Shown here: piece after piece, positions 9,713 to 21,374 of the stretch
How the letters are laid out: every line of letters starts with the position of its first letter
Position numbering within the stretch: position 1 is the first letter of the stretch
From: Phanerochaete sordida
Taxonomy: Eukaryota; Basidiomycota; Agaricomycetes; Polyporales; Phanerochaetaceae
Direction: 5' to 3'
Length of the DNA stretch: 64,000 bases
Assembly (NCBI GenBank): GCA_019973155.2
Contig: BPQB01000011.1
Coordinates: forward strand, 310,001-374,000
Position numbers and translations under genes: made by a program
Notes under the pieces: model-generated
Database searches by the model: none
What the model saw: the letters and a program-made list of their open reading frames with translations, nothing else
Told to the model about the DNA's origin: nothing

Positions 9713-11024
9713 ATGAAGTCCATCCACTCCTTTGCCACGCTCGCCGCGTTCGCGTCGGGCGCGCTCGCGGCGAACTTCAGCCTCGTGCAGGACTACTCCG
9801 GCACGGGCTTCTTCGACGCCTGGGACTTCTACGGCAACTTCGATAACCTCACGAACGGCGACGTCACGTACGTGAACCAGACGAACGCAACGAACCTCGC
9901 GTACGTCGACCCGGCGGGGCACGTCATCATCAAGGTCGACAACACGAGCTTCGTGCCGTACAACGACAAGCGCAACAGCGTGCGCATCACGACGAAGGAC
10001 TACTTCACGCCCGGCACTATCTGGGTCGTCGACGCCGCGCATCTGCCGTTCGGCTGCTCCGTCTGGCCCAGCATCTGGACGAAGGGCAACAACTGGCCGC
10101 AGAACGGCGAGATCGACATCATCGAGGGTGTCAACCTCATGACCTTCAACCAGATGGCCCTCCACACGCAGCCGGGCTGCCTCGCGGCGAACGGCACGAC
10201 CGAGACCGGCCAGTCGGGCGGCGGCGACTGCAGTGTCGCCGCAGGCTGCACCGTCGTCGAGAAGACGCCGAACAGCTACGGCGAGGCCTTTGCGAGCGTC
10301 GGCGGGGGTGTCTGGGCGACGCAGTTTGATGTGACAGGCATCTTGTGCGTGCCCACATTTTATGAATGTGCCTATGCTGACATTCGCCGTTAGCATCTGG
10401 TTCTGGCAGCGGCCCGACGTCCCCGCTTCCATCACCACCGCCACCGACTCTATCGACATCTCTACCTGGGGCAACCCGTCGGCCGCGTGGCCCGCCAGCT
10501 CATGCAACATTCCCCAATTTTTCGGAGCCCAGCAGCTCGTCATCGACATCACGCTTTGCGGCGACTGGTGCGTTGCGTCCACCTGCATATATGCGCCCGC
10601 TGACACCTCCCAGGGCCGGCGTCCCGTCGATCTACTCTGCGACGTGCGGCGACGCTGCGACGAACGCCTGCGTACGTCCCCTCTCCCCCATTTCACTCCC
10701 CGCACGAGCACCCGCTGACCCGCCCCGCAGTACCTCGACAACGTGATCAACAACGGCACGGCACAGTACGCGAACGCGTACTTCGACCTCAACTACATCC
10801 GCGCGTTCGCCGTCAACAGCAGCGTCATCGTCAACGCCGACGGCGGCGCCGTCACCAGCGGTGCGGGTGCGCCCTCCTCTACAGGCGCGGCGGGCCCTGG
10901 CGCGAGCAGTGGCGCCTCCACGGGCGGTTCGGGCTCGAGCAGCGGCGCGACGATTCTCAGCCCCGCGGCGTGGCTCGCTGCGCTCGCGGGCGCGGTCGGC
11001 ACGCTGGGCATGCTGGCGCTGTAA
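9713..11024 (+). CDS. GH16 family endo-beta-glucanase, GPI-type (copy 1)
   Basis: Predicted exons are 9713-10344, 10394-10567, 10614-10671 and 10731-11024 (385 residues). A signal peptide (MKSIHSFATLAAFASGALA) precedes the mature start. The family GH16 active-site sequence GEIDIIEG is at about residues 132-139, with the two catalytic glutamates separated by IDII. Further GH16 landmarks are WPSIWTKG before it and NQMALHT after it. The C-terminus has a Ser/Gly-rich linker and a hydrophobic tail (about 25 residues, ending GTLGMLAL), typical of a GPI-anchor signal. The enzyme would act on beta-1,3/1,4- or beta-1,3/1,6-glucan at the cell surface. The exact substrate cannot be told from sequence. 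A diverged, more intron-rich paralogue lies at 35.2-36.8 kb. Confidence 0.93.
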
Positions 11025-13229
11025 TGGCCAGGAAAGGCACAGACTCTCTAATCTTTTGCGTACTCGTTCGTTGACAAGCTCACAACTGTATATCTGTATA
11101 GATCTGTTAGATAATTCTTGGTTGTAATGGACATGGACCCTGTGCAACACTTTGACCTACTGTGGATCTGTTTTTCGAACGCTGCTTGCTTCGAAATGGC
11201 GGCGCGTATAGGGAAGGCAGCGTTTGACTACAAGTGGGGCTTTGCACACCACATATTAATTGCACCGGAGGCGTCCACAGCTTCCAAGACTGGCACAGTG
11301 CACTAGGCTCATTCACATGCACGCCCCGCCTTTTATGGGCAGACCAGGTAGCCAATTCAGCGCACCGACCCTTCAATCTCCTCGGTACGCGGCCTTACCC
11401 TACCGGAGTGGCTGGCTACGAGTCTACCATGGCGCTGCAGGCTGGTGCAGGGCGCTGCAATGGGCGGCGATGAGCACTCTTATCCTCATCATGCTATAGT
11501 ATATCGAGTCACTGTAGTGCTCCCTGCAACGCGTCCCCTGTCCACCTTGCGAAGAAAGCGATGCCGTCGCGAGCGCGCGCAGTCAAGATTTCTATTCTCA
11601 ACTTGGTCGAACTCAAAAGAGAAAAGACATCGGGTTTAATCCGCAACTTTTCACGAGTACGAGACGCGATCAATGTCATTACAGTACCACGGTGTTGCCG
11701 ATACAAGATGCCGGCGACGAATTATTGCGAAGGATTGAGCTCTTGAGGACACAACACCACGCCACCGTCGAACCGACCCCAATCGGCGTCAGAAAAATAA
11801 GTCAATGATACTCAAAGATGTGTTTTATTATTCGTGATGGCTATCGATCTCACAGAACGACGATTTATCAACTTTGACAAGGAGGACCACACCGGCTGTC
11901 AGAGTGCTGCTGCACGCAGTGACGGGGCGGCAATTCGATGACGGGCGCGAGGATGAGACAGATGGGCGCGCAACAGCCGCGACGAAGGCAAGGAGACAGC
12001 TCGCAGCAACCCTAGGAGAGTCGCGAGCGATGAGCGTAAGCACTGGCAGCTGGCTGCAGGAGAGCGTAGACGCCCAACTTCTCCAGCATTTTACGGGGAA
12101 AGTTGTCGCATGTGATTTCGTTGCAAGCGCGCTTCAGGCCATGTGATGACGTCAGGCGACACGCCATCACGTGCGCCATTTTGTCCAGCAAAGTGCTGGG
12201 GAAAAGAGACGTCCGTTGCTGCTCGCAAAGACGCGAAGGCGCCGCCAGCGCGCCCAAGAGTCCGTACGACAGAGTTCAGAGCCCCGTTCGCCACAGAAGC
12301 TGAGCGCAGAAGCCCTAGGTCGCGTTAACGACACGGGGACGTAAACGAGTCACGGTGGGCGGGCACCAGACGTCGTCGTCCTCTGACGAGGACGCCAGCA
12401 GTACGCGTAGAATCGATGTGCGACTTTGCGTACGCTCTTGCAAGAAAATATGAGGATGAGCACCACTAAGCAGATAGTAAGGTTGGCGCTGCTGTGCGAC
12501 TCGGCAGCAAAAGGCGGAGGGGGAGGGAAGGGCGGGGAGTCGGACATGGGGGAGCGAATGCAAGGTCGGGAAGGCAGACGCGAAAGGACGACGAATGGCT
12601 TATGTAACACTTACGTAACTCGCCGCTACCCGCGCTTACGCACGGGTTTGTACAAGACGCTCCCGAGCCTCGAGGGCTGAGCAAAACGAAGGTAAAGCTA
12701 CGACATTGTCCAAACAGTGTTATTCAAATATTCAGCGTATAATTGACGTGAGAGCGGTAGCTTTGGCGGTGGACACTGAAGTTTCGCGCAGATGTGTTCA
12801 GTTGCTGCGAGTTCTAGCGGGCCGTTACCGCGTGCGGCCCTACTCGGATTACGAGGCATACTTAGCAGGTACGTAGCCAGGAACCCCGAGAAAGAGCAGC
12901 GAAAGCGTCGACGCCGGTCGCGCATCGACGAAGTCACGTCAGCGTCGCTCAGGCGCGTTTTCTCCGCCTCTTGCTTCCACCTGTCGCCGTCTTTCAGAGC
13001 GCCCAAACCAGCCACGAAGCTCGTGCCACCCTTGCGCTCACACGGGCTATCGATTCTAGACATACCGCTTCATCCGTTCGCGCTCAAAGCTGCACCATTG
13101 TATCAACGTGCCGTTGACGACCCCACAAGCCGATGCTGCTGTATATATACGGCAATCGGACATCTTCCTGCCTCGGTACTGTACTGTCTTTGCTGCGCTG
13201 GAGAGTGTGGTCCATAATCGGACTGCTAA
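11025..13229. other. Gene-free spacer of 2.2 kb
   Basis: No supported gene. A CRE-like TGACGTCA lies at 12147-12154. A 141-residue frame at 12792-13217 is Arg-rich with no homology signal and was not accepted. Confidence 0.5.
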
Positions 13230-13334
13230 TAACGCAGTCTTTCGCAATTTGCTTCACTCAGGACACCTCGCCAGCACTGGCAAAGTCGAGCATCCGACGT
13301 CCCGCGATGCCGGGCGCGCGGCAAAAGTCTCTCA

Positions 13335-13345
13335 ATCAAACCTTG
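13335..13345 (+). promoter_or_regulatory. Shared upstream element ATCAAACCTTG of copy E
   Basis: ATCAAACCTTGCACTCTGCG lies about 200 bp upstream of the copy E ATG, with a TATATA at 13468-13473 between them. It corresponds base for base to the copy D element. Confidence 0.5.
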
Positions 13346-13546
13346 CACTCTGCGCTGCCTCGGGGCCCTGTCCGCCGGCAGAGCTTCTCCGCGGAGGTGG
13401 CGCGTGCTCTCGCGCAGCGAGGCGTTCGTCATGGAGCCATTCGGAACATCGAGGGCGGGACTCGTGGTATATAGCCACCGACTAAGCATGGCTGCGCTCG
13501 CAACTACACAGCGTCGACGTGCTGCACCCCAGACGACGAAACGGCC

Positions 13547-14058
13547 ATGGCTCCCACACACCAACTCGCGCGACGTGAAATCACGACTACCGTCAGTCTC
13601 CTTGCGCGCCTCGCGCCGCTCGCTCGCTGAATCATGTGCCCACAGAGCGTCGTCGCGGCCATCCTCGTCGCGGCCGTCCTCGCGCTGTTCGGCATAATCT
13701 GCGTCATCGTGTACGCCTCCCACCACAGTGTGCAGTCTGTCGCCGATCGCTTACGCTGTTCTGCAGAGCCCGCCGCAACCGAACCGCCCGCACCCCAGCG
13801 ATAGCATCGCACTGTTCCCTAGCGCAGACGGCGCTCCGTCCGTCCCTCGGTGCCGATGCGTCGTTGGCGCACCCGCCGCTGGCGCATGTGCATGATCGGG
13901 GCGCGTATGATGCTGAGCGGGCCCGTCCGTATGACGCTGAGCGAGGCCCGGTGTACGAAGATATCGTGCTTGAGGGCGCGGTGCGCCGCGAGCCCACGCA
14001 GCTCCCGGCGTACGATGCGGAGGGGAAGCCGCCGAAGTATGTGGATATTATATCTTGA
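13547..14058 (+). CDS. PY-motif single-pass membrane protein, copy E
   Basis: Predicted exons are 13547-13591, 13646-13710 and 13767-14058 (133 residues; introns 54 and 56 nt). Exon 1 codes for MAPTHQLARREITTT, the 65-nt exon 2 for SVVAAILVAAVLALFGIIC plus VIV, and exon 3 starts with ARRNRTAR. The tail has a short repeat, AYDAERARPYDAERGPVYED, that copy D has only in part. YEDI is a YxxPhi-like signal, followed by REPTQLPAYDAEGKPPKY with LPxY and PPxY. Similarity to copy D extends through promoter and introns over about 0.8 kb in inverted orientation, so one copy recently duplicated from the other. An adaptor that recruits a Nedd4/Rsp5-type ligase to a membrane is the motif-based inference. 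Confidence 0.8.
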
Positions 14059-15121
14059 TTGAGGCCTGTGAAATATCGGTGAGTGTAATATGGCTGGTCT
14101 CGTACGGCCAGGACACTGACAGGTGTCGATGAGTCCAGTGTATCGTAATTCAAATTAATCACCACGGCCTTTCACTTGGGGTCAGTTCGTCGTGTGAATC
14201 TCGTAGCTCGCAGCTCGGCTCCCATTTGGCTTTATCGTTCATCGAGCGCTGCTCAAACCGTCTTCCCTGCCAGTCTGTGCAGCCCTGACGTTTCTAGCCA
14301 AAGGTATGGCCATTGTAGGTGTTGATCCTGTTGGCAACGTAGGGGATCTCCCGAATCTTACATCGACAGCATGAGGTGTGGCGTGCAGCACGGCTGGCAT
14401 CGTCAATTGAAGAGTCCGTCACCAGCCTTTGGGAAGCGTGGTAAGGTTAAAGGATGGGCGTGTATCGCAATCATCTCCCGACAATCGAGTGCTCTAGCCC
14501 TTACCAAGTTCCTAACTGTCACATACGAGCATGCAGGCCCGGGACTCGTCGAAGCTTTCATCAAGCCAGCATGAAACTGGGCATACACTCGTATGACGAC
14601 AATTGTTGGTGTATGACTATATGAGTGTATCTGATTCATCTGGAGAAAAGATCAGTGCCCGGATCGTCTCCAAGTATCTACACCAAATCGGCTACACCGT
14701 TCTGAAGCCCTGAGCGCACTCGCGGCAGTCATGGGTGCTTTCTGCTCGTCACGATCTCGTGCTATCTAGACCAGCTTGTTGAGAGACGGGAGGAGGCGAC
14801 TTGTCGGCTCCGAGGAGCCAACCCGAGCTCACTCCACCTCACAATAATTTTCAATTCAAAGCGAACGCTCATCAAAGTACGTGGCTGCGGTTCTGTTCCT
14901 TCCGCCTCCTGGTCAAGAAGCTACCCCGCTATGGTGACACATGGCCTCAGAGGTACTGCGGGGCTGCATCACTATGTCATCTGAAATAAATCAACATTGA
15001 GTTCGTACAAACATATAGAGATACTCCACGTTCGCGGCATGGGCAACAAACACCCCTCGTTAATACCTCGTCTTCCACAACATCTGAAATACATTCTTCG
15101 AAGCGCGTTGGGGGAATACCG

Positions 15122-15575
15122 ATGGCAGTTATCGCCATATCGCCCGTCTTCAAGGTTCAACCCGCTCATAGATTGGACTGCAACTACCCAGAACGCCTTC
15201 GCCGGAATCGGTCTCGTAGCCGTCGTCGTCATCTTTCTGGCCGCCTGCGTTATTGCGTACGAGTTCCACGCGAATCGTTCTATCGCGCCTCGCTGACCGC
15301 ACCTACAGCCTCTGCCGCGACAGGCGCAGGGAGCGCACATCCAACGTCTTATCGGCGCGGTCCCACGCTGCTGCACGTTCGTCGTTTGAGTAGACTCGCC
15401 GCTGACGCATCCTCTGGGGCCTATGTGCACGAACATCCGCTCCACGACGCGGAGCAGGGGCCGGTATACGAAAACATCGTGCTCGAAGGTGCGATGCGCC
15501 GCTAGCCGATACAGCTTTTTGCGTCCGACGCGGAGAAGCTACCGGAAAGTATGGACGTGATTTCGTCATCGTGAG
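15122..15575 (+). pseudogene. PY-motif membrane protein, degraded copy F
   Basis: The 65-nt helix exon (15192-15256, NAFAGIGLVAVVVIFLAACV) and the 52-nt phase-2 intron are preserved, as is much of the tail, including DAEQGPVYENIVLEGA. Compared with copy E, a GAG codon has become TAG (15503-15505). Beyond it, the region equivalent to LPAYDAEGKPPKY has lost a codon, lost both PY motifs and carries a one-base shift, reading FASDAEKLPESM. The first exon is uncertain: an ATG at 15122 would need an unusually short 37-nt intron. A truncated protein with helix and YxxPhi motif but no PY motif could still be made, so pseudogene is likely but not certain. Confidence 0.65.
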
Positions 15576-15982
15576 GGCACCCTAGAGGAACACGTGGGCG
15601 GTATCGTCAAGTGGCATAAAATCAGAACTGACAAGTTAAATTAGCAGTATCGAGAGGCTTCAATAACATAGTCCGAGATTAAATGAGACAAGATATAGCT
15701 TACGCTTGGCTTAAATATCTAATGAGTAGCAACCCCGGCCTCCGTGTGCCTTGTTTCTATCGGATGGAGATATGTTGAATATATAGCAGAGGTAGTGACA
15801 CCGCTGAACAAATAAGAGAAAATGAGAAAGCCAGTTATACGAGCGCACGTCAGGCACCACCATTACGCACGATGAGACCGGCTTGATCCATGTGACAGTA
15901 CTGGGACCCCGCGAGCTTCGTTCACGAAGCCGAGCCTCGGCTCGCGCTTCCGCGCAGCATACAACGCGGTCAGTGTACGACT

Positions 15983-15993
15983 ATCAAACCTTG
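15983..15993 (+). promoter_or_regulatory. Shared upstream element ATCAAACCTTG of copy G
   Basis: ATCAAACCTTGCACGCTGCG lies about 130 bp upstream of the copy G ATG; a TATATA sits at 16053-16058. Copy G is otherwise diverged from D and E, so conservation of this element and its order relative to the TATA box is notable. Confidence 0.55.
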
Positions 15994-16120
15994 CACGCTG
16001 CGGAGAGTCACTCCACGGAGCCAGCAAGAGCCGTACGGCGGACAGCGCACGATATATAGCCGTCGATTGGGGGTAGAGTCAGCAGACGCAACATACCGCG
16101 CGACGAAAGGCCCATCTGCA

Positions 16121-16614
16121 ATGGCTCACACTAGCCACCTCGTAAGGCGTCGGCTCCCAAAGACAGTGAGCACCCTCGCATCTTCAGCCTCCGATTGCTT
16201 GTTGGCTGAACAGCATGGCTGCAGGCTACTGTCGCTATCATATTCATCGCCTCAGTCGTTGTAGCATTCGTTTTTGTGATCGGCGTCGGAATGTATGTCG
16301 AATACTCCTGCTGTGTCTCGTTCCTGCTCGCTGACACGCCTCCCAGGTATTTCCGCGGCAGACGTGCGCGCGTGCACGGATCTGAGCTGCAGTACGCGCC
16401 GGCTATTCGTCGGACGTCGTGGAGCGACGCGAACGTTCTGCTCCCTCGATTGACTGCTGCCCATGTGCATGGGACCAGAGCCTACAGCGCGGAGCAAGAA
16501 GCAGCGTACCATCATACCGTGTCTGCGCCAGCGTTGCGGCGGCAAGGGACGCAGCTTCCGGCGTACGACGTGGAGGAGCAGCGGCCACCAAAGTACCTAG
16601 ATGCGATTCCGTGA
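16121..16614 (+). CDS. PY-motif single-pass membrane protein, copy G
   Basis: Predicted exons are 16121-16165, 16225-16292 and 16347-16614 (126 residues). Exon 1 codes for MAHTSHLVRRRLPKT. The 68-nt exon 2 codes for the helix ATVAIIFIASVVVAFVFVIGV, one codon longer than the 65-nt exon of other copies. The tail starts MYFRGRRARVHG and ends GTQLPAYDVEEQRPPKYLDAIP, keeping LPxY and PPxY. The YExI signal is lost (EQEAAYHHTV). Both introns are at the family's phase-0 and phase-2 positions. Its promoter shares the ATCAAACCTTG element with B, C, D and E. Function is inferred from motifs only. Confidence 0.75.
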
Positions 16615-18076
16615 CAACAAAGGGCATTTTCGACAAACGCTGCACCATCTTTAGAGACTACAAAGGATGCTGACGAGTTCAAGTCTTACGGTATTTCTGA
16701 GTTCTGCGTAATAGGGCAAATAGTACCTTAGATATCATTCCAATAATGTATTCAGAATGGCGCTGAACGCATCCTCATTTTGCCCCAGGAAGCCCTCGAA
16801 TAGAAGTCTAAAGCATTGACGAATGAGTATGATGTATTGTTATAACTGGGCGACCAGCGAGGCTTACGCCAGCGCAGAGCTCATTAACGGCACAGATGAT
16901 TGCTTCCTCGCATGTCCTGCTCCGCCACCTGTTAAAAGTAAGTAAAAGCGAAGATATAACGGTCTACTCCTTCAGAAGATAAGGCGAGGAGTACCATGAG
17001 TCCACGGAAGTCGCGTCTGCTCGCCGAACGAGTTGACGAGGCCTACAAGGTATATGCTATCATTTGATATCCATATTACTATAGGTTCGCAGATACGCTG
17101 AGAGAGGCCAGAATTATATTTTGCTAGATAAAAACTGCCACTCACAAAGGACCTTGTATGTATAGCACATTATTTGCTGCCCTTCCTCAGGCTGGCTGCA
17201 CCGTACTAAAATCCCGCTGCGAAGTAGTGTATTGGCGTCGAGCAAACAAGCGTTCCCAAGTCATATAGCGACATCATACCTGAAGTATAAGTATATTGTC
17301 GTGATTGCACTCCCAGGAGCAATCCAGGAGCACAAGGCTGCCTGAACAGCCTGCCATATCTGGAGCTGACATGACGAGCGCACGCTCCCACAGCGCCACG
17401 AAGGCAGGCGCTTTGAGACCACGCCTTTTCCACGAGATAGCAACCTTCCACCTTGACTACCACGTTCATGGCAACGTCAACCGAGCTGATTCCTCGGACT
17501 GGAGGGATGCGCGGTGGGTTGACTGTGCGCAGTTCCCCCGAGCCGGCCGCGCCAGGCTTCGCGGTCTGCCTTTGCGATCTTCGGCGGCCGACGTATCCCC
17601 GGCCGACGCAAAACGTTCGTCAAATCAAGCTCGAGGTCAGATCGCTCATCCTCTGCATCGGGGAGGTAGCTCACAAATTGCCAACGAACGGGCCAGCATA
17701 TGGCGTATCATAGGTCACTTCAGAGTCTGCCGCGCGTTTGGCCGTCTGTTCTGTCTGATGACCTGCAGAAGACCGGGGAGCCGCTCCGTTTGTCCCTCTG
17801 CCGTGTCGCAGATCCTGGATCGACGTACTCTCTGTTCATTCTCCTTGACCAATCTCGGTGAAGGGTAGAGGCAAACGAACAGCGCTGCCTAATCGAGACG
17901 TCGGGACTCGTCGGGGCCGCCACGTGGACCCATTCTGGCCAATCAGCGGCCACCGTACGTCATAGCCCGCGATCAGGACGCTCTCCTCAAAGCTCGCTCG
18001 TCTTGCCTCGTCCCCTACCCCCCTCTCTCACCTTCACTCGCGCCATCTCTCACATATCGCGTCGCCATCGGGCACG
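16615..18076. other. Gene-free spacer
   Basis: AT-richer DNA to about 17.3 kb, then GC-richer sequence leading to a pyrimidine-rich stretch just upstream of the trehalose gene (about 17,990-18,050). No gene, RNA or repeat was recognised. Confidence 0.5.
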
Positions 18077-21000
18077 ATGAGCTCGCTCCGCAACCACAGG
18101 GTCGTCATTGCCTCCCTCTTCCTCCCCAACACCACCGTCCTCGGCGAGTCGGCGCCATCAACTCCTGATCATGTCACCTCCCTGCCCGAGTTCAAGACGG
18201 CACCGCCCACAGCTCGCCCGGGGCTGCTGGGAAAGAAGAGCGGACCGCTCATGAGTATTGTAGAGGACATGAAGGTGAAAGCATTCAACTTGTCATGCAT
18301 GCACCTAACTTACGCGATCTAGTCTCGAGCCGCGTCCCCTGCTGCGACTCCCCGCGCAGAGGGCTCGAACCCATTCAGCGAGTTCCCTGGCCTCTCCAAC
18401 GCCGCAAGCACAGTCAAAGGCGCGGCCGAGTCCCTCATTGGCTCGGTCGCTGCCGCTGTTAATGGCAATGCCGTAAATGGGGCGAAGAAGGCCCACCAGA
18501 CGACTCACGGGCCGAACGCTCAGACGAGAGTCCAGCGCCGCATGTCGCGCTCTACTGCGCACCGCACGACCTCGCGCTCGCTCTCCTCGACGCGCCAAGA
18601 CTCTCTTCCACACTCCACCGCCTGGCATGTCGAGCCAAACCCGCACTGCAACGGCGGCCTAAAGAACGCGATCGCGAGCGTCAAGACGCGGCTCCGCAAG
18701 AAGCTCTGGGTCGGCACGCTGGGTGCGAACACAGACAGCTTCAAGGAAAGCCTGAAGCGTAACATGGAGTGGCGCCTGCGCGAGGAGCAAGACAGCCTGC
18801 CCGTGTGGATTCCCGACGCTGAGTTCCAGAGCTGCTACGACGAGTTTTGCCACCAGGTCCTTTGGCCGTGCCTCCACTACGCAATTCCCGACGCACCGAA
18901 GACCAAGTTGTTCTACGAGTCCGAGTCCTACAAGCAGTACGTCGCGGTCAACCAGCGCTTTGCGGACGCCATCGTCGCGGCGTACCAGGACGGGGACATT
19001 ATCTGGGTGAACGACTACCACCTGATGCTTCTGCCCCAAATGCTGCGCGCCAAGCTTCCGAACGCACCCATCGGGTTCTTCATGCACGTCGCCTTCCCTT
19101 CGTCGGAGATCTTCCGTTGTTTGTCCGTCCGGAGCCAGCTCCTCGAGGGCCTCCTCGGCGCCGACCTCATCGGCTTCCAGACCGCAAACCATGCCCGCCA
19201 CTTCCGCCAGACTGTTTCGCGCATTCTCAGCGCTGAAGCTCTCCCGAAGGGCATCCAGCTCGAGGACCGCTTCGTTGACGTTGGCGTGTTCCCCATGGGC
19301 ATCGATGCGCAGACCTTGAACGAGAAGAGGTACGCACTCTGCTCTCGATCCTACCTTTCTATCGTGGGGCTGACTTTAGGCGCATCGCAGACGTGACCCC
19401 GAGGTTGTCGAGTGGGTGAAGGCGCTCAAGCAGCGTTACGCGGGCATGAGCCTCATCGTTGGACGTGACAAGCTCGACGAAATTCAGGTTTGGATCTTCG
19501 TTTATCCGCGCATATATCCAGCTAATATCCGTGTTCTAGGGCGTGCGCCACAAGATTCTCGCATTCGAGCAGTTTCTCACCCGTCATCCTGAGTACCAAG
19601 GCAAAGTGTGTACAACCCTTCGTCTACTAGACACAGGCGTACTGACCCTTCGTAGGTCGTCCTCATACAGGTTGCGCTTCAGACCACCGAGGAGAACGAG
19701 CTGCAAGGCGGCGTCTCCGAGGTCGTCTCGCACATCAACTCCAAGTTCTCGACGTTGACGTACCAGCCGGTCGTCTTCCTCCATACCCAGGACCTTACGT
19801 TCTCCCAGTACCTTGCGTTGTTGACGGTCGCCGATGCATTCTTGGTCACCAGCTTGCGTGAGGGTATGGCTCTTCGGTTGGTCTTCTGTTCTTGACTGTC
19901 TATGGCGGTTAATAATTCTTTGCAGTACCCACGAATTCGTGGAATGTCAGGAGAGCCGGCACAGACCCCTGATTCTAAGTGAAGTGAGCGTTCGCCGTCC
20001 GATTTTGTTGAAACGCAGCCTTACTTTGAACTAGTTCACCGGGTCGTACAGCTACAGCGGTTTCCGCTCTTGTATCCCGATCAACCCATGGGACAAGCGT
20101 GGAACGGCTGACGCTATTCACCAGGCGCTGACGATGAGCGAAGACGAGGCTAGGTCTCGCTGGGAGGTTAGTGTCAAGTCCAATCAGGCCTCACCTCGAT
20201 ATTGATATCGCACTAGGACCTTCACAGCCACGTCATTACTCAGAGCGCCCAGGCATTCGTGACGTCTTTCCTCGTGCGCTGCCTCCGCGCGAACATCGAG
20301 CACATGCAAAACGACACGACGACAGTCGCAGATCTCGATATGGCGCGTGTGCTCCCGCGCTACAAGCACAGCCAGACGCGCCTTATCCTGGTCGACTTCG
20401 AGGGCACAATCTGGGTGCGCGACCCCGCAGCGCTCGCGCTCCGCGGCGAGTTCGAGCCACCGCAAGAGGCGCTCGATGCTTTGAACAAACTGGCCGAGGA
20501 TCCTCGCAATGAGGTCTGGCTTCTCAGCGGCCTACAGGTCAAGGGCGCGCTTGAGAAGGTCGCGGAGCGTGCGCCGAAGATTGGTATTGTGTAAGTGATA
20601 TCGGGGACTACTGGTGAATTGCTCTGATGCGGTATATCAGTGCCGAGAACGGCTGCTTCATCAAGACCCGTCCTGACCGTAGCGGCGCGTCGGCTTGGGT
20701 CAACATGGTCGCGAACTTCAACCTCACTTGGAAGGGCGCTTGCCTTGAGATTCTGAACTACGTAGGTTTCCACGACTTTGCATGCGATGCCAGTATTGAC
20801 TTCAACTTGCAGTTCACTGAACGTACTCCCGGCGCGTTCATCGAGGAACGCGAGGCCTCCATCGTTTGGCGCTACTGGACCGGTGCTGAGGACGACAAGT
20901 CCCAAGATCGTCAGTGGGCGCGCCGCCAGGCTGCCGAGGCGCAGAACCACGTCTTCGACAGGTACGTGTGCTAGAGGAGGCATGGCTGAGCGTGTCGCTG

Positions 21001-21374
21001 ATTGTTGCCTTAGTCTTGGTGAGCGCTACGGCCTGCGCATCATCCCCGGCCAGAACAGTTTCCTGGTCCTGCCGAACAACATCTCGCGGTCGACTGCCGT
21101 CGGCGCAATTCTGAACCCTGCGGGTCCCGCCCACTCGCACGCGCACGCGCCGGGCGGGCCCGCATGGATCTCGGCGGACGCGATGGACATCGAGGACGCG
21201 ACGCACGTCGACTTTGTGTTCGCGGTCAGCAAGGACGAGAAGCTGATGCGCCGGCTGAACGACCTCGACAACGCGGAGACCGTCTCGACGAACAACAAGG
21301 GCACGGACGCGAAGTGGAAGCTGCACCCTGAGGAGGTGCTCCCCGTCCTCGGCCGCTTCGCCGAGACGAAGTGA
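18077..21374 (+). CDS. Trehalose-phosphate synthase complex regulatory subunit (Tsl1/Tps3-like)
   Basis: Eleven predicted exons (18077-18274, 18323-19329, 19391-19487, 19540-19605, 19656-19876, 19926-19983, 20035-20166, 20244-20590, 20641-20761, 20813-20961, 21014-21374) give 918 residues. After a Ser/Ala-rich N-terminus comes a GT20 (trehalose-6-P synthase) domain. It has VNDYHLMLLPQMLR, FFMHVAFPSSEIFR, GRDKLDEIQGV and LREGMALRTHEFVECQ. The C-terminal third is a HAD-type trehalose-phosphatase domain. There the active-site DxDGT motif reads DFEGT: the nucleophile is kept but the general acid/base aspartate is a glutamate. RDGMNL of active synthases is also changed to REGMAL. These changes and the long N-terminus fit the non-catalytic stabilising subunits of the fungal trehalose synthase complex, which is cytosolic. 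The intron at 20762-20812 is open in frame and could be retained. Confidence 0.88.

Noticed and set aside
9674..10792. 372-residue open frame on the minus strand
   Set aside because: It is antisense to the GH16 gene, crosses its introns, and has the Val/Arg/Asp-rich look of a GC-rich shadow frame with no domain.
13226..13726. 166-residue minus-strand frame with counterparts near 4.4-4.7 kb
   Set aside because: Its similarity to frames at 4.4-4.7 kb comes from the D/E promoter and 5'-gene duplication, not from a conserved protein.
18542..19396. Start of the trehalose gene at 18542
   Set aside because: An upstream exon (18077-18274) with an ATG joins in frame through a consensus intron and gives an N-terminus (HRVVIASLFLPNT) typical of the family.
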